Assembly: GCF_041549525.1 (NCBI RefSeq)
Contig: NZ_CP157456.1
Coordinates: 1,364,001 to 1,428,000 of the forward strand
Reading direction: 5' to 3'
DNA length: 64,000 nt
From: Paenarthrobacter aurescens
GTDB lineage: Bacteria; Actinomycetota; Actinomycetes; Actinomycetales; Micrococcaceae
Shown here piece after piece: positions 35,778 to 44,771 of the stretch. The notes beneath the pieces are model-generated. The model ran no database searches. It was not told the DNA's origin and worked only from the letters and a program-made list of their open reading frames with translations. Both the position numbers and the translations under genes were made by a program. Position 1 is the first letter of the stretch. The number at the start of each line of letters is the position of its first letter.

Positions 35778-35813
35778 ACGTCGGCCCCGCACCATATGGT
35801 GCGGGGCCGACGT
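35778..35813. terminator. 36-bp perfect palindrome, bidirectional terminator
   Basis: Left arm 35778-35795 (ACGTCGGCCCCGCACCAT) is exactly complementary to 35796-35813, with no spacer. It lies between the convergent symporter and accA stops and probably ends both transcripts. Confidence 0.75.
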
Positions 35814-35832
35814 CGTTAAGAGGTTCTTTTCG

Positions 35833-37644
35833 TTAGTCCTCGATGGTGGCGATGACCGCACCGGCGGCGACGGTCTCGCCTGCGGCGGCGGTAAGTCCGC
35901 GAACGGTACCGGCCTTGTGGGCAGTCAACGGCTGCTCCATCTTCATGGCTTCCAGGACCACAATCAGATCGCCCTCGGCCACAACATCACCCTCAGATGC
36001 GGCCACCTTGACGATGGTGCCCTGCATGGGGGAGGTCAGTGCATTGCCGCCGGCAGCCGCAGCTGTGGCGCCAGCCGAACGGGAGCGCTTCTTGGACTTA
36101 CCGGACTTGGTTCCTGAACCGCTGGAAACAGCCGCCACGCCGCCACCCAGGCCGGACGGCAGAACCACCTCAAGGCGCTTGCCACCCACCTCGACTACGA
36201 CGCGCTGGCGCTCACCGGCGTCGGGCGTTTCAGCGGAGCCTGCCGCCGACCACGCCGGAATGCTGTTGACGAATTCGGTCTCGATCCAGCGCGTGTGGAC
36301 CGTGAATGGCCCTTCCGCCGGGGCGAAAGCGGGATCGGTGACCACTGCGAGGTCGAACGGGATGACCGTGGGGATACCCTCAACCACCATCTCCTCCAAC
36401 GCCCGGCGTGAGCGCTGAAGTGCCTGTTCGCGGGTGGCGCCGGTGATGATCAGCTTGGAGAGCATGGAGTCGAAGTTGCCGCTGATGACATCGCCCTGCT
36501 CCACGCCGGAATCGATCCGGACGCCGGGGCCAGTGGGGTTCTTCAACGTGGTGATGGTGCCGGGGGCCGGCATGAAGTTCCGGCCCGGGTCCTCGCCGGT
36601 GATGCGGAATTCGAAGGAGTGGCCGCGGACCTCGGGGTCCTCATAACCCAGCGCTTCGCCGCGGGCAATGCGGAACTGCTCGCGGACGAGGTCGATGCCC
36701 GTGACTTCCTCGGACACGCAGTGCTCCACCTGGAGGCGGGTGTTGACCTCGAGGAAGGAAATGGTGCCGTCCTGGCCCACCAGGAACTCACAGGTGCCGG
36801 CGCCGAGGTAGTTGGCTTCCTTCAGGATGGCCTTGGAGGATTCGTAAAGGCGCTTGTTCTGCTCGTCACTGAGGTACGGAGCGGGGGCTTCCTCAACAAG
36901 CTTCTGGTTGCGGCGCTGCAGCGAGCAGTCGCGGGTGGAGACCACTACCACGTTGCCGAAAGCATCAGCCAAGCACTGTGTTTCCACGTGGCGGGGGGCA
37001 TCGAGGAACCGCTCGATGAAGCACTCGCCGCGGCCGAAAGCTGCGACGGCTTCGCGCACTGCCGATTCGTACAGCTCAGGGATTTCGTCCATGGTGCGGG
37101 CAACTTTGATGCCGCGTCCGCCGCCGCCAAAAGCTGCCTTGATGGCAACGGGGAGGCCGAATTCTTCAGCGAACTTCAGGATCTCGTCTGCGTTCTGGAC
37201 CGGGTCAGCCGTGCCGGGAACCAGGGGAGCGCCTACCTTTTCGGCGATGTGGCGGGCCTGGACCTTGTCACCCAAGGCGGAGATGGCTTCCGGTGAGGGG
37301 CCGATCCAGGTGATGCCGGCGTCAATGACCTTGGCGGCGAACTCGGCGTTTTCGGCAAGGAAGCCGTAGCCGGGGTGGATGGCATCCGCGCCGGACTGCT
37401 TGGCGACCTCAATGATCTTATCCATCACCAGGTACGACTCCGCGGCGGTGTTACCGCCCAGCGCGTAGGCTTCGTCGGCGAGCCGGACGTGGAGGGCGTC
37501 ACGGTCGGGGTCGGCGTAAACGGCTACGGAGGCAATGCCTTCGTCCCGGGCGGCTCGGATGATGCGGACCGCGATTTCTCCGCGGTTGGCAATCAAGACC
37601 TTGGTAAGAGGGCTGGAAATGGGCTGCGCCGGGTTAGCTGACAA
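35833..37644 (-). CDS. accA: acyl-CoA carboxylase alpha subunit (biotin carboxylase + biotin carrier)
   Basis: 603-residue AccA3-type subunit carboxylating biotin with ATP and bicarbonate. Biotin carboxylase occupies residues 1-450 ([23 protein letters not shown] loop [22 protein letters not shown]). A Lys/Ser/Ala-rich linker ([17 protein letters not shown]) leads to the carrier domain with biotinylated Lys568 in EAMKMEQ. I choose the TTG at 37644, with AAGGAG eight bases upstream; no in-frame ATG or GTG fits. It supplies carboxybiotin to AccD/AccE (49-51 kb); BirA (52 kb) would attach the biotin. Probably essential for malonyl/methylmalonyl-CoA supply. Confidence 0.94.
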   Translation of the reverse strand: MSANPAQPISSPLTKVLIANRGEIAVRIIRAARDEGIASVAVYADPDRDALHVRLADEAYALGGNTAAESYLVMDKIIEVAKQSGADAIHPGYGFLAENAEFAAKVIDAGITWIGPSPEAISALGDKVQARHIAEKVGAPLVPGTADPVQNADEILKFAEEFGLPVAIKAAFGGGGRGIKVARTMDEIPELYESAVREAVAAFGRGECFIERFLDAPRHVETQCLADAFGNVVVVSTRDCSLQRRNQKLVEEAPAPYLSDEQNKRLYESSKAILKEANYLGAGTCEFLVGQDGTISFLEVNTRLQVEHCVSEEVTGIDLVREQFRIARGEALGYEDPEVRGHSFEFRITGEDPGRNFMPAPGTITTLKNPTGPGVRIDSGVEQGDVISGNFDSMLSKLIITGATREQALQRSRRALEEMVVEGIPTVIPFDLAVVTDPAFAPAEGPFTVHTRWIETEFVNSIPAWSAAGSAETPDAGERQRVVVEVGGKRLEVVLPSGLGGGVAAVSSGSGTKSGKSKKRSRSAGATAAAAGGNALTSPMQGTIVKVAASEGDVVAEGDLIVVLEAMKMEQPLTAHKAGTVRGLTAAAGETVAAGAVIATIED

Positions 37645-37761
37645 GTTGTTGACTCCTTCTGTCCTTGAGGAGCCTAGCGCGATTGTGAGGGTTCCGCCCA
37701 TATTGATGGGGGATTCCGTGTGTGAGGCGATGTTCCTTTGTAGGGTTGCTACAAAACGCTT

Positions 37762-38421
37762 CTACTGCGGGTTCGCGGTCCACAGCTCCGTAATGCCCAC
37801 GTTCGCGTGGACCAGAAGGTCCCGCAGCGTGGAGATGGAAAGCCCGACCACGGCGTGCGGGTCGCCGTCCACTTTGCGGATGAAGGCCCCGCCCAAGCCG
37901 TCAATGGTGAAGGAGCCGGCGCAGTGAAGGGGCTCCCCGGTGGCGATGTAGGCTTCGATGTCCTGCGGGCTCATCTGTGCGAAGTGGACCTCGGCACTCG
38001 AAACTGCGCCAACGGTGGCGCCCGTGCCCTCGGGGGTCTCATTGTCCTCTGCATCAGCGGCGGTATCGCGGCAGTCAACCAGCCAATGGCCCGTGTGGAG
38101 CACGCCCTGCGAGCCGCTCATGCGAAGCATCCGCTCCCGCGCTACCTCAGCGGTGTAGGGCTTGCCGTGGGACTCGCCGTCGAACTCAAAGACCGAGTCG
38201 CAGCCGATCACCAATGCGCCTTCAGCCTCGGGGAGGGCTGCAACGGCCTCGGCCTTCGCGCGGGCTAGGAGCAGGGCGGTGTCGTGGGCGTCGGTTACAC
38301 CGTACTTGGCCTGCACGGCGTCCTCGTCCACGTCCGAGACCAGGACATCGTGCCCGATTCCGGCTTCGGTGAGCAGCTTGGTACGGGCAGGGGACTGGGA
38401 GGCAAGAATCAATCGGGTCAC
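37762..38421 (-). CDS. maf: Maf-family nucleotide pyrophosphatase
   Basis: 219-residue Maf/YhdE-type house-cleaning pyrophosphatase for non-canonical nucleotides. Motifs are LILASQSPARTKLLTEAG at the N-terminus, GCDSVFEFDG near residue 75, and the segment HCAGSFTIDGLGGAFI with DPHAVVGLS near the C-terminus. A hydrophilic insert (DTAADAEDNETPEG) enlarges the middle. GTG at 38421 after GGGGA. Same strand as accA, 117 bases upstream of it; in mycobacteria maf is likewise close to accA3 and accE5. Confidence 0.9.
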   Translation of the reverse strand: MTRLILASQSPARTKLLTEAGIGHDVLVSDVDEDAVQAKYGVTDAHDTALLLARAKAEAVAALPEAEGALVIGCDSVFEFDGESHGKPYTAEVARERMLRMSGSQGVLHTGHWLVDCRDTAADAEDNETPEGTGATVGAVSSAEVHFAQMSPQDIEAYIATGEPLHCAGSFTIDGLGGAFIRKVDGDPHAVVGLSISTLRDLLVHANVGITELWTANPQ

Positions 38422-38438
38422 GTTCCCCAGCCTAATAC

Positions 38439-38574
38439 CAACCATCTCTCACCTCCCGCCCGTTTAATCCCAACCATCTCTCACTTCCCGCGGGCCTAAA
38501 CCGAACGCTCGCTCACTTGTCTCAAGCAAGTGAGCGAGCGGTCGGAAATATCAACGGTTACGTGAGAGAGCGTT
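38439..38574. repeat. mosaic intergenic repeat, copy A
   Basis: Two 32-bp tandem units (38439-38470, 38471-38502) sharing CAACCATCTCTCAC and TCCCGC are followed by a perfect 14-bp hairpin (CGCTCGCTCACTTG 38506-38519 with 38527-38540) and a tail GTGAGAGAGCGTT (38562-38574) that touches the mmpL stop codon. The same order and spacing recur at 54965-55097. Confidence 0.85.
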
Positions 38575-41098
38575 AGTGGACGAGTTCCTCCGAACCGGCC
38601 TTTGAACGGTCGCTCCGCTCCAGCTTGGCGCCCTCAACATCCACATCCGGGAGGATGCGTTCCAGCCACTTCGGCAACCACCATGCCTTTTCGCCCAGCA
38701 GGTACATCACGGCGGGAACAATGGTCATGCGCACCACGAAGGCGTCAATCAGCACGCCGAACGCCATGGCGAAGCCGAGCGGACGGACCATGGTGAGGTG
38801 GCTGAAGATGAAGCCGGAGAACACACTGACCATGATGATGGCGGCCGCAGTAACCACGGCGGCGGCATGGCTGAATCCGGAGCGGACTGCGTGCTTGGCG
38901 GACTCACCGTGCATGAAGGATTCCCGCATACCCGAAGTGATGAACACCTGGTAGTCCATGGCGAGTCCGAACAGCACGCCAATGAGGATGATGGGCAGGA
39001 AGCTCAGCACTGCGCCAGGGTTGGCGACGTCGAAGATGCCTCCCAGCCAGCCCCACTGGTACACGGCAACCACGGCACCAAAGGCGGCGGCCAGTGAGAG
39101 CAGGAATCCGCCGGTGGCCAGCAGGGGAACCACAATGGAGCGGAAGACCAACAGCAACAGCAACAGTGAGAGTCCGACGACGATCGCCAAGTACGGCGGC
39201 AATGCGGCGCCGAGCTTGTTGGAAACGTCAATGTTGCCTGCGGTTTGTCCGGTCAAGCCGATCTGCACGTCCAGGTCCTGGCTGATCCCGGAGCCTTTGG
39301 CACGGAGATCGGACACCACCTGCACAGTGCCGGCACTGGCCGGGCCTTCCTTGGGGATGACCTGGAAGACTGCGGTGCGGCGGTCTTCACTCAGAGCAAC
39401 AGGAACCGCAGCGATGACATTTTCTACGCTGCGGAGCTGGTCCGCGACGTCGAACTGCTTGTTCTTGGCATCATTCTCGCTGAGGCCCTCGGGGAACTCA
39501 CCCACCACAATGATGGGTCCAGTCATGCCTTCGCCGAAGCTGGTACGGGTGAGGTCGTAGGCCTGGAATGCCTGGGAATCAACCGGCTCGGAGCCGCCGT
39601 CGGGGAGTGCCAGCCGCAACTGCGAGGCCGGGAGCGCCAGGGCGCCCAACAGCACCACGCTGGCTACCAGGGCAACCCACGGGTGGCGGGTGACCATTCC
39701 ACCCCAGCCGCCGCTGCTGCGCTTTTCTTCGCGTTCACGGTCCGCAGCTTCGTGGCCGGGCTCGGCGTTGTGCTTGGCAGCCTTGGCCCAGGCGCGCTTG
39801 GAAATGAGTCGGCGCCCGATCAGCGCCAGGACTGCCGGCGTCAGGGTCAAGGCTACGACGACGGCCACTGCGACTGTCGCTGCGGCAGCAACACCCATGA
39901 CGGCGAGGAAGGGGAGCCCCGGAACCACAAGGGCGGCGAGGGCGATGATGACGGTGAGGCCGGCGAACAGCACGGCGTTGCCGGAGGTGCCGGTGGCCAG
40001 TGCTGCGGATTCTTCGGCATCCATCCCGGCCAGGAGCTGTGTCCGGTGGCGGTTGACGATGAAGAGTGAGTAATCAATGCCCACTGCAAGGCCGAGCATC
40101 AGGGCAAGCATGGGCGAGATGGAGCTCATGTCAATCACGCTGGTCAGGGCGAACGTTCCGCCCACACCCACGGCAACACCGATCAGTGCCATCACCAGCG
40201 GCAGGCCGGCAGCGATCAACGTTCCGAGCATCAGGATCAGGACAAGAGCTGCAACAGCGACGCCCACGATTTCAGCAATACCGAAGATCTCCGAGACGTC
40301 CTCGGTAATTTCCTTGCTGGCATAGGCAGTGACGCCGGCGGAGGAGACCCCTTGGACGATTTCCTGGACTTCTTCACGGACGGCCGGGTCCACGGCGTTG
40401 ATGGAGGTCTTGAACTGGACCTGGGCTATGGCTACTTTGTTGTCGCTGGAGACGAAGCGGAGTCCGTCAGATGATTCAACCTGGCGCTTGCCAAGAGCCA
40501 ACGCGGCGGCGCCGTCGGCAGCTTCCTTGGCTCCGGCGTCGAGCCTTGCTTTGCCTGCCGCCAGTTCTGCGCGCTGCGGAGCCAGCTGGGCTTCAATCTG
40601 CGCCGGTGTGAGGCCGGATGCGGCCAGTTGCTGTTCCAGGCCGGCCAGTTGGGTCTCGCCCGCTTCGAGCTGTGCGCGGGATGCTTCGAGTTGGGCCTTG
40701 CCTTCAGCGGCTTTGGCTTCACCGGCGGCTATGTCCGCGGCGGCCTTCTCCACTTGCTCTTGCGTGGTGAACGGGTTGACCGTTCCCTGTACGTCAGGCA
40801 TGGCTTCGAGTTTGGTGAGCGCGGCTGCAACCGCGTCCTTCCTGGCTTGGTCGAATCCGGCATCACCGGCGTCGAAAACTACGCTCGCTGAGCCGCCCGA
40901 TGATTCAGGAAGGGCTTCCTTGAGCTTGTCCGCCATCTGCTGGGTTTCGGTGCCCGGGATGGTGAAGTTATTGGACATGGTGCCGTGGAATGCTGCGGCC
41001 GAGCCGCCCACTGCCACCATGACGGCAAGCCATATGGAGATGACGAGCCAGCGGCGGCGATATGAAAACTTGCCGAGACGGTAGAGGAACGAGGCCAT
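38573..41098 (-). CDS. MMPL/RND-type membrane transporter with coiled extracellular loop
   Basis: 841-residue MMPL-family exporter, about 12 helices in two halves. The signature MLGLAVGIDYSLFIVNRHR is in the first half and LFGLAMDYQVFITSGMRE in the second. The first large extracytoplasmic loop (residues about 60-240) contains an Ala/Glu/Gln-rich heptad-like stretch (AEGKAQLEASRAQLEAGETQ onward), predicting a long coiled coil. The start at 41098 lies 1 base after the tetR stop, so the pair is one operon, and the TetR protein probably senses the exported compound. Substrate may be a lipid or drug. Confidence 0.92.
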   Translation of the reverse strand: MASFLYRLGKFSYRRRWLVISIWLAVMVAVGGSAAAFHGTMSNNFTIPGTETQQMADKLKEALPESSGGSASVVFDAGDAGFDQARKDAVAAALTKLEAMPDVQGTVNPFTTQEQVEKAAADIAAGEAKAAEGKAQLEASRAQLEAGETQLAGLEQQLAASGLTPAQIEAQLAPQRAELAAGKARLDAGAKEAADGAAALALGKRQVESSDGLRFVSSDNKVAIAQVQFKTSINAVDPAVREEVQEIVQGVSSAGVTAYASKEITEDVSEIFGIAEIVGVAVAALVLILMLGTLIAAGLPLVMALIGVAVGVGGTFALTSVIDMSSISPMLALMLGLAVGIDYSLFIVNRHRTQLLAGMDAEESAALATGTSGNAVLFAGLTVIIALAALVVPGLPFLAVMGVAAAATVAVAVVVALTLTPAVLALIGRRLISKRAWAKAAKHNAEPGHEAADREREEKRSSGGWGGMVTRHPWVALVASVVLLGALALPASQLRLALPDGGSEPVDSQAFQAYDLTRTSFGEGMTGPIIVVGEFPEGLSENDAKNKQFDVADQLRSVENVIAAVPVALSEDRRTAVFQVIPKEGPASAGTVQVVSDLRAKGSGISQDLDVQIGLTGQTAGNIDVSNKLGAALPPYLAIVVGLSLLLLLLVFRSIVVPLLATGGFLLSLAAAFGAVVAVYQWGWLGGIFDVANPGAVLSFLPIILIGVLFGLAMDYQVFITSGMRESFMHGESAKHAVRSGFSHAAAVVTAAAIIMVSVFSGFIFSHLTMVRPLGFAMAFGVLIDAFVVRMTIVPAVMYLLGEKAWWLPKWLERILPDVDVEGAKLERSDRSKAGSEELVH

Positions 41099-41099
41099 G

Positions 41100-41813
41100 T
41101 CAGAACCGATCTTTGGTGGTTGGAACGGAAGGGGAGGCTGCGGTTTGCGGGTACGCGTCCGACGGCGGCGCGAAGCCGGCGCCGAGGAGGCCCATCGCAT
41201 CGATGAGGTGCTGGCGGAGTGCAGCGAGTGATTCAGCTGAGAGATCCGGCCCGTACTCGGCGAACCAGACGGTCATCGCTGCCTTGCCGCATGAGATGAC
41301 TGAGCCGGCGAGAGCGTGGAGGTAGAGCTCACTGACTTCGGTGCCGAGCCTGCCGCGGGCGGCGTCGATGATCTGCTCGGTGCAGTGTTCCCAGGCTTCA
41401 AGCTCGGAGCGGGCCAGTTGGCGGTTGTCCTGGGTCAGGCTGAACAACTCGGCCATGGGCGCTACGGACATGGGGTCGGCCAGCGCCATGAGGGCTGCCT
41501 GGGCGGACTCAAGAATGGACTCCTCCGCGGGGCGCAGGCGGAACTGCTCCAGGGCATGGTCCATGAAACCGTCCGCAACGGATGCGAGGGCGGCTTCGAG
41601 GCTGGGGAAATAGTTGAAGAAGGTTCGCCGTGAGACGCCCGCACTGGCTGCGATGTCCTCCACGGTGAAATTGCCGGGCCCTTGGCTGCGCAAGAGGTCC
41701 AAGGCTGCGGATGCGATGGAACTGCGGGTGGCCGCCTTGTTAAGCTCCCGCCGCGATGGCGTTGCTTGCTCAGAGGGCTCCGTGAGGGCTTCCTGGCTAC
41801 TGGTTTGGGTCAC
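41100..41813 (-). CDS. TetR-family repressor of the MMPL operon
   Basis: 237-residue regulator. The N-terminal helix-turn-helix is clear (residues about 30-75: IASAALDLLRSQGPGNFTVE, then ASAGVSRRTFFNYFPSLEAAL). The C-terminal ligand domain ends in a low-complexity tail. GTG start at 41813 has no ribosome site. A -10-like TAGTGT ends only six bases before it, suggesting a leaderless mRNA. A perfect 7-2-7 palindrome at 41826 overlaps this promoter, so autoregulation is likely. Confidence 0.9.
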   Translation of the reverse strand: MTQTSSQEALTEPSEQATPSRRELNKAATRSSIASAALDLLRSQGPGNFTVEDIAASAGVSRRTFFNYFPSLEAALASVADGFMDHALEQFRLRPAEESILESAQAALMALADPMSVAPMAELFSLTQDNRQLARSELEAWEHCTEQIIDAARGRLGTEVSELYLHALAGSVISCGKAAMTVWFAEYGPDLSAESLAALRQHLIDAMGLLGAGFAPPSDAYPQTAASPSVPTTKDRF

Positions 41814-41825
41814 ATACTTACACTA

Positions 41826-41841
41826 AGTGCAAGTTTGCACT
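41826..41841. promoter_or_regulatory. palindromic TetR operator in tetR-mmpL promoter
   Basis: AGTGCAAGTTTGCACT is a perfect inverted repeat (AGTGCAA/TTGCACT, 2-bp centre). On minus it lies between a TTGCGC -35-like and a TAGTGT -10-like element spaced by 18 bases. Confidence 0.65.
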
Positions 41842-41876
41842 GTGCGCAATTTAAGATGTTTGCCGACATGCGAAAA

Positions 41877-41937
41877 GTCCCGCCCTGGTTCGCTGAACCC
41901 GCCGTTGAACGGGGAGGTGGGCGAACCAGAGCGGGAC
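41877..41937 (-). terminator. terminator of the YbjQ-family gene
   Basis: GTCCCGC plus CTGGTTCG pair with CGAACCAG plus GCGGGAC across one mismatch; on minus the stem is followed by TTTTC. It lies 16 bases past the YbjQ stop and just upstream of the tetR promoter. Confidence 0.75.
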
Positions 41938-41952
41938 CTTTGGAGGTTCAGA

Positions 41953-42384
41953 TCAGAACTGGGTGGGCGGTGCAGAGGGAGCGGGCGGAGTCGGCTGGGA
42001 GGTCTGCTGGGCAGCAGTTTTAGTCAGGTAGATGGACTGTCCCGTGGCTCCAGGTTCGCCCTCACCCAGCGGCAGGACGTATACGGCGGTGCCGTATGCA
42101 CATACTTCGGTCCAGTTGGTGCCCATTTCCGAGGTATCGAACCGCATGGCCACAATGGCGTTCGCACCACGCTGCTGCGCTTCGTTGACCATGCGGGCCA
42201 TGACTTCCTGGCGGCTTTCGTAGAGTGCCTTGGTCATTTCGGGCAGTTCGCCGCCACCGAGGGAGCGGAAACCGGCCAGCATCTGGGAGCCGATATCGCG
42301 TGAACGGACAGTGAGGCCCATGACTTCGCCGAAGACGGCATCGATCCTGTGGCCCGGGATTTCATTGGAAGTGACGATCAACAT
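41953..42384 (-). CDS. YbjQ/UPF0145 family protein with Pro-rich tail
   Basis: 143-residue protein. Residues 1-105 match the pentameric YbjQ family (MLIVTSNEIPGHRI, VRSRDIGSQMLAGFRSLGGGEL, YESRQEVMARMVNEAQQRGANAIVAMRFD). The last 35 residues are a Thr/Gln/Pro-rich extension (QQTSQPTPPAPSAPP) not usual in the family. The family is annotated as putative heavy-metal-binding; function is not firmly known. Stands alone, with its own terminator. Confidence 0.88.
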   Translation of the reverse strand: MLIVTSNEIPGHRIDAVFGEVMGLTVRSRDIGSQMLAGFRSLGGGELPEMTKALYESRQEVMARMVNEAQQRGANAIVAMRFDTSEMGTNWTEVCAYGTAVYVLPLGEGEPGATGQSIYLTKTAAQQTSQPTPPAPSAPPTQF

Positions 42385-42421
42385 GGTCCGAGCCTATCCA
42401 GAGTTGTCCCCTTTTACAGGG

Positions 42422-42453
42422 AAATCCCCCGGGGAGAACTCCCCGGGGGATTT
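42422..42453 (-). terminator. terminator of the dicarboxylate symporter gene
   Basis: A 15-bp perfect stem (AAATCCCCCGGGGAG and complement) with a two-base centre, 23 bases beyond the stop; on minus it ends in ATTTCCC. Confidence 0.75.
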
Positions 42454-42476
42454 GCGCGGTTTCACAGCGGCTGAGG

Positions 42477-43910
42477 CTAGGCCTTGGAATCGGCCAGTTC
42501 GCGCTCGTTGCTTTCGGCTGCTGCCTTGTCGGCTGCGAACTCATCGGCAAAGGCGGCGCCATTGCGGGGTGCGTTGTACAGCGATTCGTCCAGGATGCCC
42601 TGCCGCTTGGCCACGATGGCCGGGACCAGTGCCTGTCCCGCGACGTTGACGGCTGTGCGGCCCATGTCCAGGATGGGGTCAATCGCCAGCAGCAGGCCGA
42701 CGCCGGCAAGAGGCAGTCCCAGCGTGGACAGGGTCAGCGTGAGCATGACCACAGCACCGGTGGTACCGGCCGTGGCGGCGGAACCGAGGACGGAGACCAG
42801 CACGATCAGCAGGTACTGGCTGAAGTCGAGGTTGATGCCGAAGAACTGTGCCACGAAGATGGCCGCGATGGCCGGGTAGATGGCTGCGCAGCCGTCCATT
42901 TTGGTGGTGGCACCCAGCGGCACGGCGAAGGATGCGTAGCCGGAGGGGACGCCCAGGTTCCGCTCAGTGACGCGTTGCGTGAGCGGCAGCGTGCCAATGG
43001 AGGAACGTGAGACGAACGCCAACTGCACGGCCGGCCACACGCCGGAGAAGTACTGCTTGACGGACAGGCCGTGGACGCGGACCAGGATGGGGTAGAGCAC
43101 GAAGAGCACCAGCGCCAGGCCGATGTAGATGGCGGCCGTGAACTTGCCAAGGGAGCCGATGGTGTCCCAGCCGTAGATGGCTACAGCGTTACCGATCAGG
43201 CCAATGGTGCCCAGCGGGGCAATGCGGATGATCCACCACAGCACCTTCTGAATGACGGCCAGTGCGGAAGCGTTGAAGGTCAGGAAAGCTTCGGCCTGCT
43301 TGCCCACCTTGAGGGCTGCAACGCCGATGGCGATGGCGATCACCAGAATCTGCAGCACGTTGAAGTTGACGGCAGTGCTCACGGTGGTGGCCGCGTTGGC
43401 GCTCTCGGTCACGGTGGAGCTGGCGCCGAGGCCCAGGAAGTTCTTGGGGAACAGGCCGATCAGGAACGCCCACCAATCGCCGGTCTTGCCGGCGTACTTG
43501 GCTTCCTCGGTGATGCCTGTGGCTGCGCCGGGCTGCAGGAGTACACCCAGGCCGATGCCGATGAGCACCGAAACGAGCGAAGTAATGGCGAACCAGAGCA
43601 GCGTGTTCCATGCCAGCCGCGCGGCGTTGGACACCTGGCGCAGGTTGGCGATGGAACTCACCACGGCGGTGAAAATCAAAGGAACGACGGCGGTCTGCAG
43701 CAAGGAGACGTAGCTGGAGCCGATCGTCTGGAGAGTAGCGCCGAGGCCGTTGGGGGCTGCTTTCGTGCTGCCCGTGTACTTGGCGATGAGGCCGAGAATG
43801 AGGCCCACAATGAGGGCTGCGATGATCTGGACGCCGAAGGAACCGGCCCACTTGGGGAGCCGGAAGCCGGTCTTACCAGCTGCGGGGGAGGTGTTGGTTG
43901 AGGTGCTCAC
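42477..43910 (-). CDS. dicarboxylate/amino acid:cation symporter (SDF/DctA-GltP family)
   Basis: 477-residue sodium- or proton-coupled carrier of the DAACS family. It has about eight helices, and the two re-entrant hairpins carry the serine-rich FVSRSSIGTLPLT and the cation/substrate helix FAVPLGATTKMDGCA. ATAGTTGAVVMLTLTLS and DPILDMGRTAVNVAG follow. The canonical NMDGT is TKMDGCA here, which may alter specificity, as in the YdjN/TcyP-like branch for cystine. The start is a GTG at 43910 without a strong ribosome site. Substrate (C4-dicarboxylate, glutamate or cystine) is undecided. Confidence 0.88.
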   Translation of the reverse strand: MSTSTNTSPAAGKTGFRLPKWAGSFGVQIIAALIVGLILGLIAKYTGSTKAAPNGLGATLQTIGSSYVSLLQTAVVPLIFTAVVSSIANLRQVSNAARLAWNTLLWFAITSLVSVLIGIGLGVLLQPGAATGITEEAKYAGKTGDWWAFLIGLFPKNFLGLGASSTVTESANAATTVSTAVNFNVLQILVIAIAIGVAALKVGKQAEAFLTFNASALAVIQKVLWWIIRIAPLGTIGLIGNAVAIYGWDTIGSLGKFTAAIYIGLALVLFVLYPILVRVHGLSVKQYFSGVWPAVQLAFVSRSSIGTLPLTQRVTERNLGVPSGYASFAVPLGATTKMDGCAAIYPAIAAIFVAQFFGINLDFSQYLLIVLVSVLGSAATAGTTGAVVMLTLTLSTLGLPLAGVGLLLAIDPILDMGRTAVNVAGQALVPAIVAKRQGILDESLYNAPRNGAAFADEFAADKAAAESNERELADSKA

Positions 43911-44275
43911 CGGAACACGTTAGGTGTCTTGCAAATAACATAGCGAACGGACGTTGAGAAATGTTACGTGCGCAAGAGATATTCCCGAGCCCTAGTGACG
44001 TTGCTCTCACCCGGGAGGGGCGTTGGGGCTTTGCTGCTGGGGGAGCCCGACTCCCTCCGACGGCAGGGCGACTTCAGTACCCCTTTGGATATGCCCATCC
44101 GGTTGTCCACAGATGGTTTGTCTTTTTGTTGGATTTATTGGGTGGTGTTGGTAGTTTAGGCATCGTCTGGTCGCCCGGGTTTGTTTGGCTTGGGTGAGGG
44201 GCTGGGGCAGGCTACCTTGTCAGTGGGGGTCCTCACACGGTCACGGGACTTCTTGACGCTACTGCGCGTGGAACC
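43911..44275. other. gene-free stretch before the toxin patch
   Basis: 365 bp without a credible gene. It holds one perfect actinobacterial DnaA box (TTGTCCACA, 44103-44111) and then a strongly G/T-biased run (about 44110-44200). In-frame codons upstream of the toxin tip at 44276 stay open back to a TGA at 44195-44197, without a start codon. Confidence 0.5.
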
Positions 44276-44740
44276 ATGATTGGAGCGGGCACCGGCGGAA
44301 TTGCTCACGGAGCAACCTCCAAAGCGGATAGTCTCCTCGGGGGCCGTCATGGAGCAATGGGGCCCAACAACTACGCCGCCGACCCTGTAATGGGCCAGCT
44401 CGAGCCACAACCGACTGTGACTCTTTATCGGGGTGTGGATGGCGCTGAGTTCAGTTCAATTGCGAACGAGGGAATTTGGAATATACCAACGACAGCCTCG
44501 AGCGCAACGAACGGTAAGTATTTTACTAGCGAAGCGTCAGCAGCTGATCAATGGGGTGCTTTCATGAATAAAAATGATGGTTTAACGTTGCAATCCACAG
44601 CCCCGTCCTCAGTGCTGACTCACCCCGGTGTTGCCTACCTCGGTCCCCGACACGATGGTATCGGCCCTGCATACTTCTTCGACACGGAAGCAGTACGGAA
44701 CCTTAATTCACAGATGGATGGAATTAGTCTTGTGGATTAG
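44276..44740 (+). CDS. orphan polymorphic-toxin C-terminal tip, ADP-ribosyltransferase-like
   Basis: 154 residues, very likely the detached C-terminal end of a larger RHS-type toxin. A glycine-rich pre-toxin segment (MIGAGTGGIAHGATSKADSL) leads to a domain with TLYRGV (Arg52), EFSSIANEGIW and GKYFTSEASAADQWG, the spacing of ADP-ribosyltransferase-fold toxins; a candidate acidic residue is in FFDTEAV. No signal peptide, no strong ribosome site, and the frame continues open upstream without a start, all signs of truncation. Base composition is more AT-rich than the surroundings. The next gene, 31 bases on, is the likely immunity gene. Confidence 0.5.
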   Translation: MIGAGTGGIAHGATSKADSLLGGRHGAMGPNNYAADPVMGQLEPQPTVTLYRGVDGAEFSSIANEGIWNIPTTASSATNGKYFTSEASAADQWGAFMNKNDGLTLQSTAPSSVLTHPGVAYLGPRHDGIGPAYFFDTEAVRNLNSQMDGISLVD

Positions 44741-44771
44741 GTTGGTTTCCCAGTAACAGTTAGGTATATGG

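Noticed and set aside
37737..37755. 7-bp inverted repeat TTTGTAG/CTACAAA upstream of accA
   Set aside because: Too short and AT-rich to separate from chance; possible operator but no second copy at accD or birA.
43961..44197. 78-codon plus-strand frame ahead of the toxin tip
   Set aside because: No ribosome site, low-complexity hydrophobic end from the G/T-rich run, no recognisable protein.
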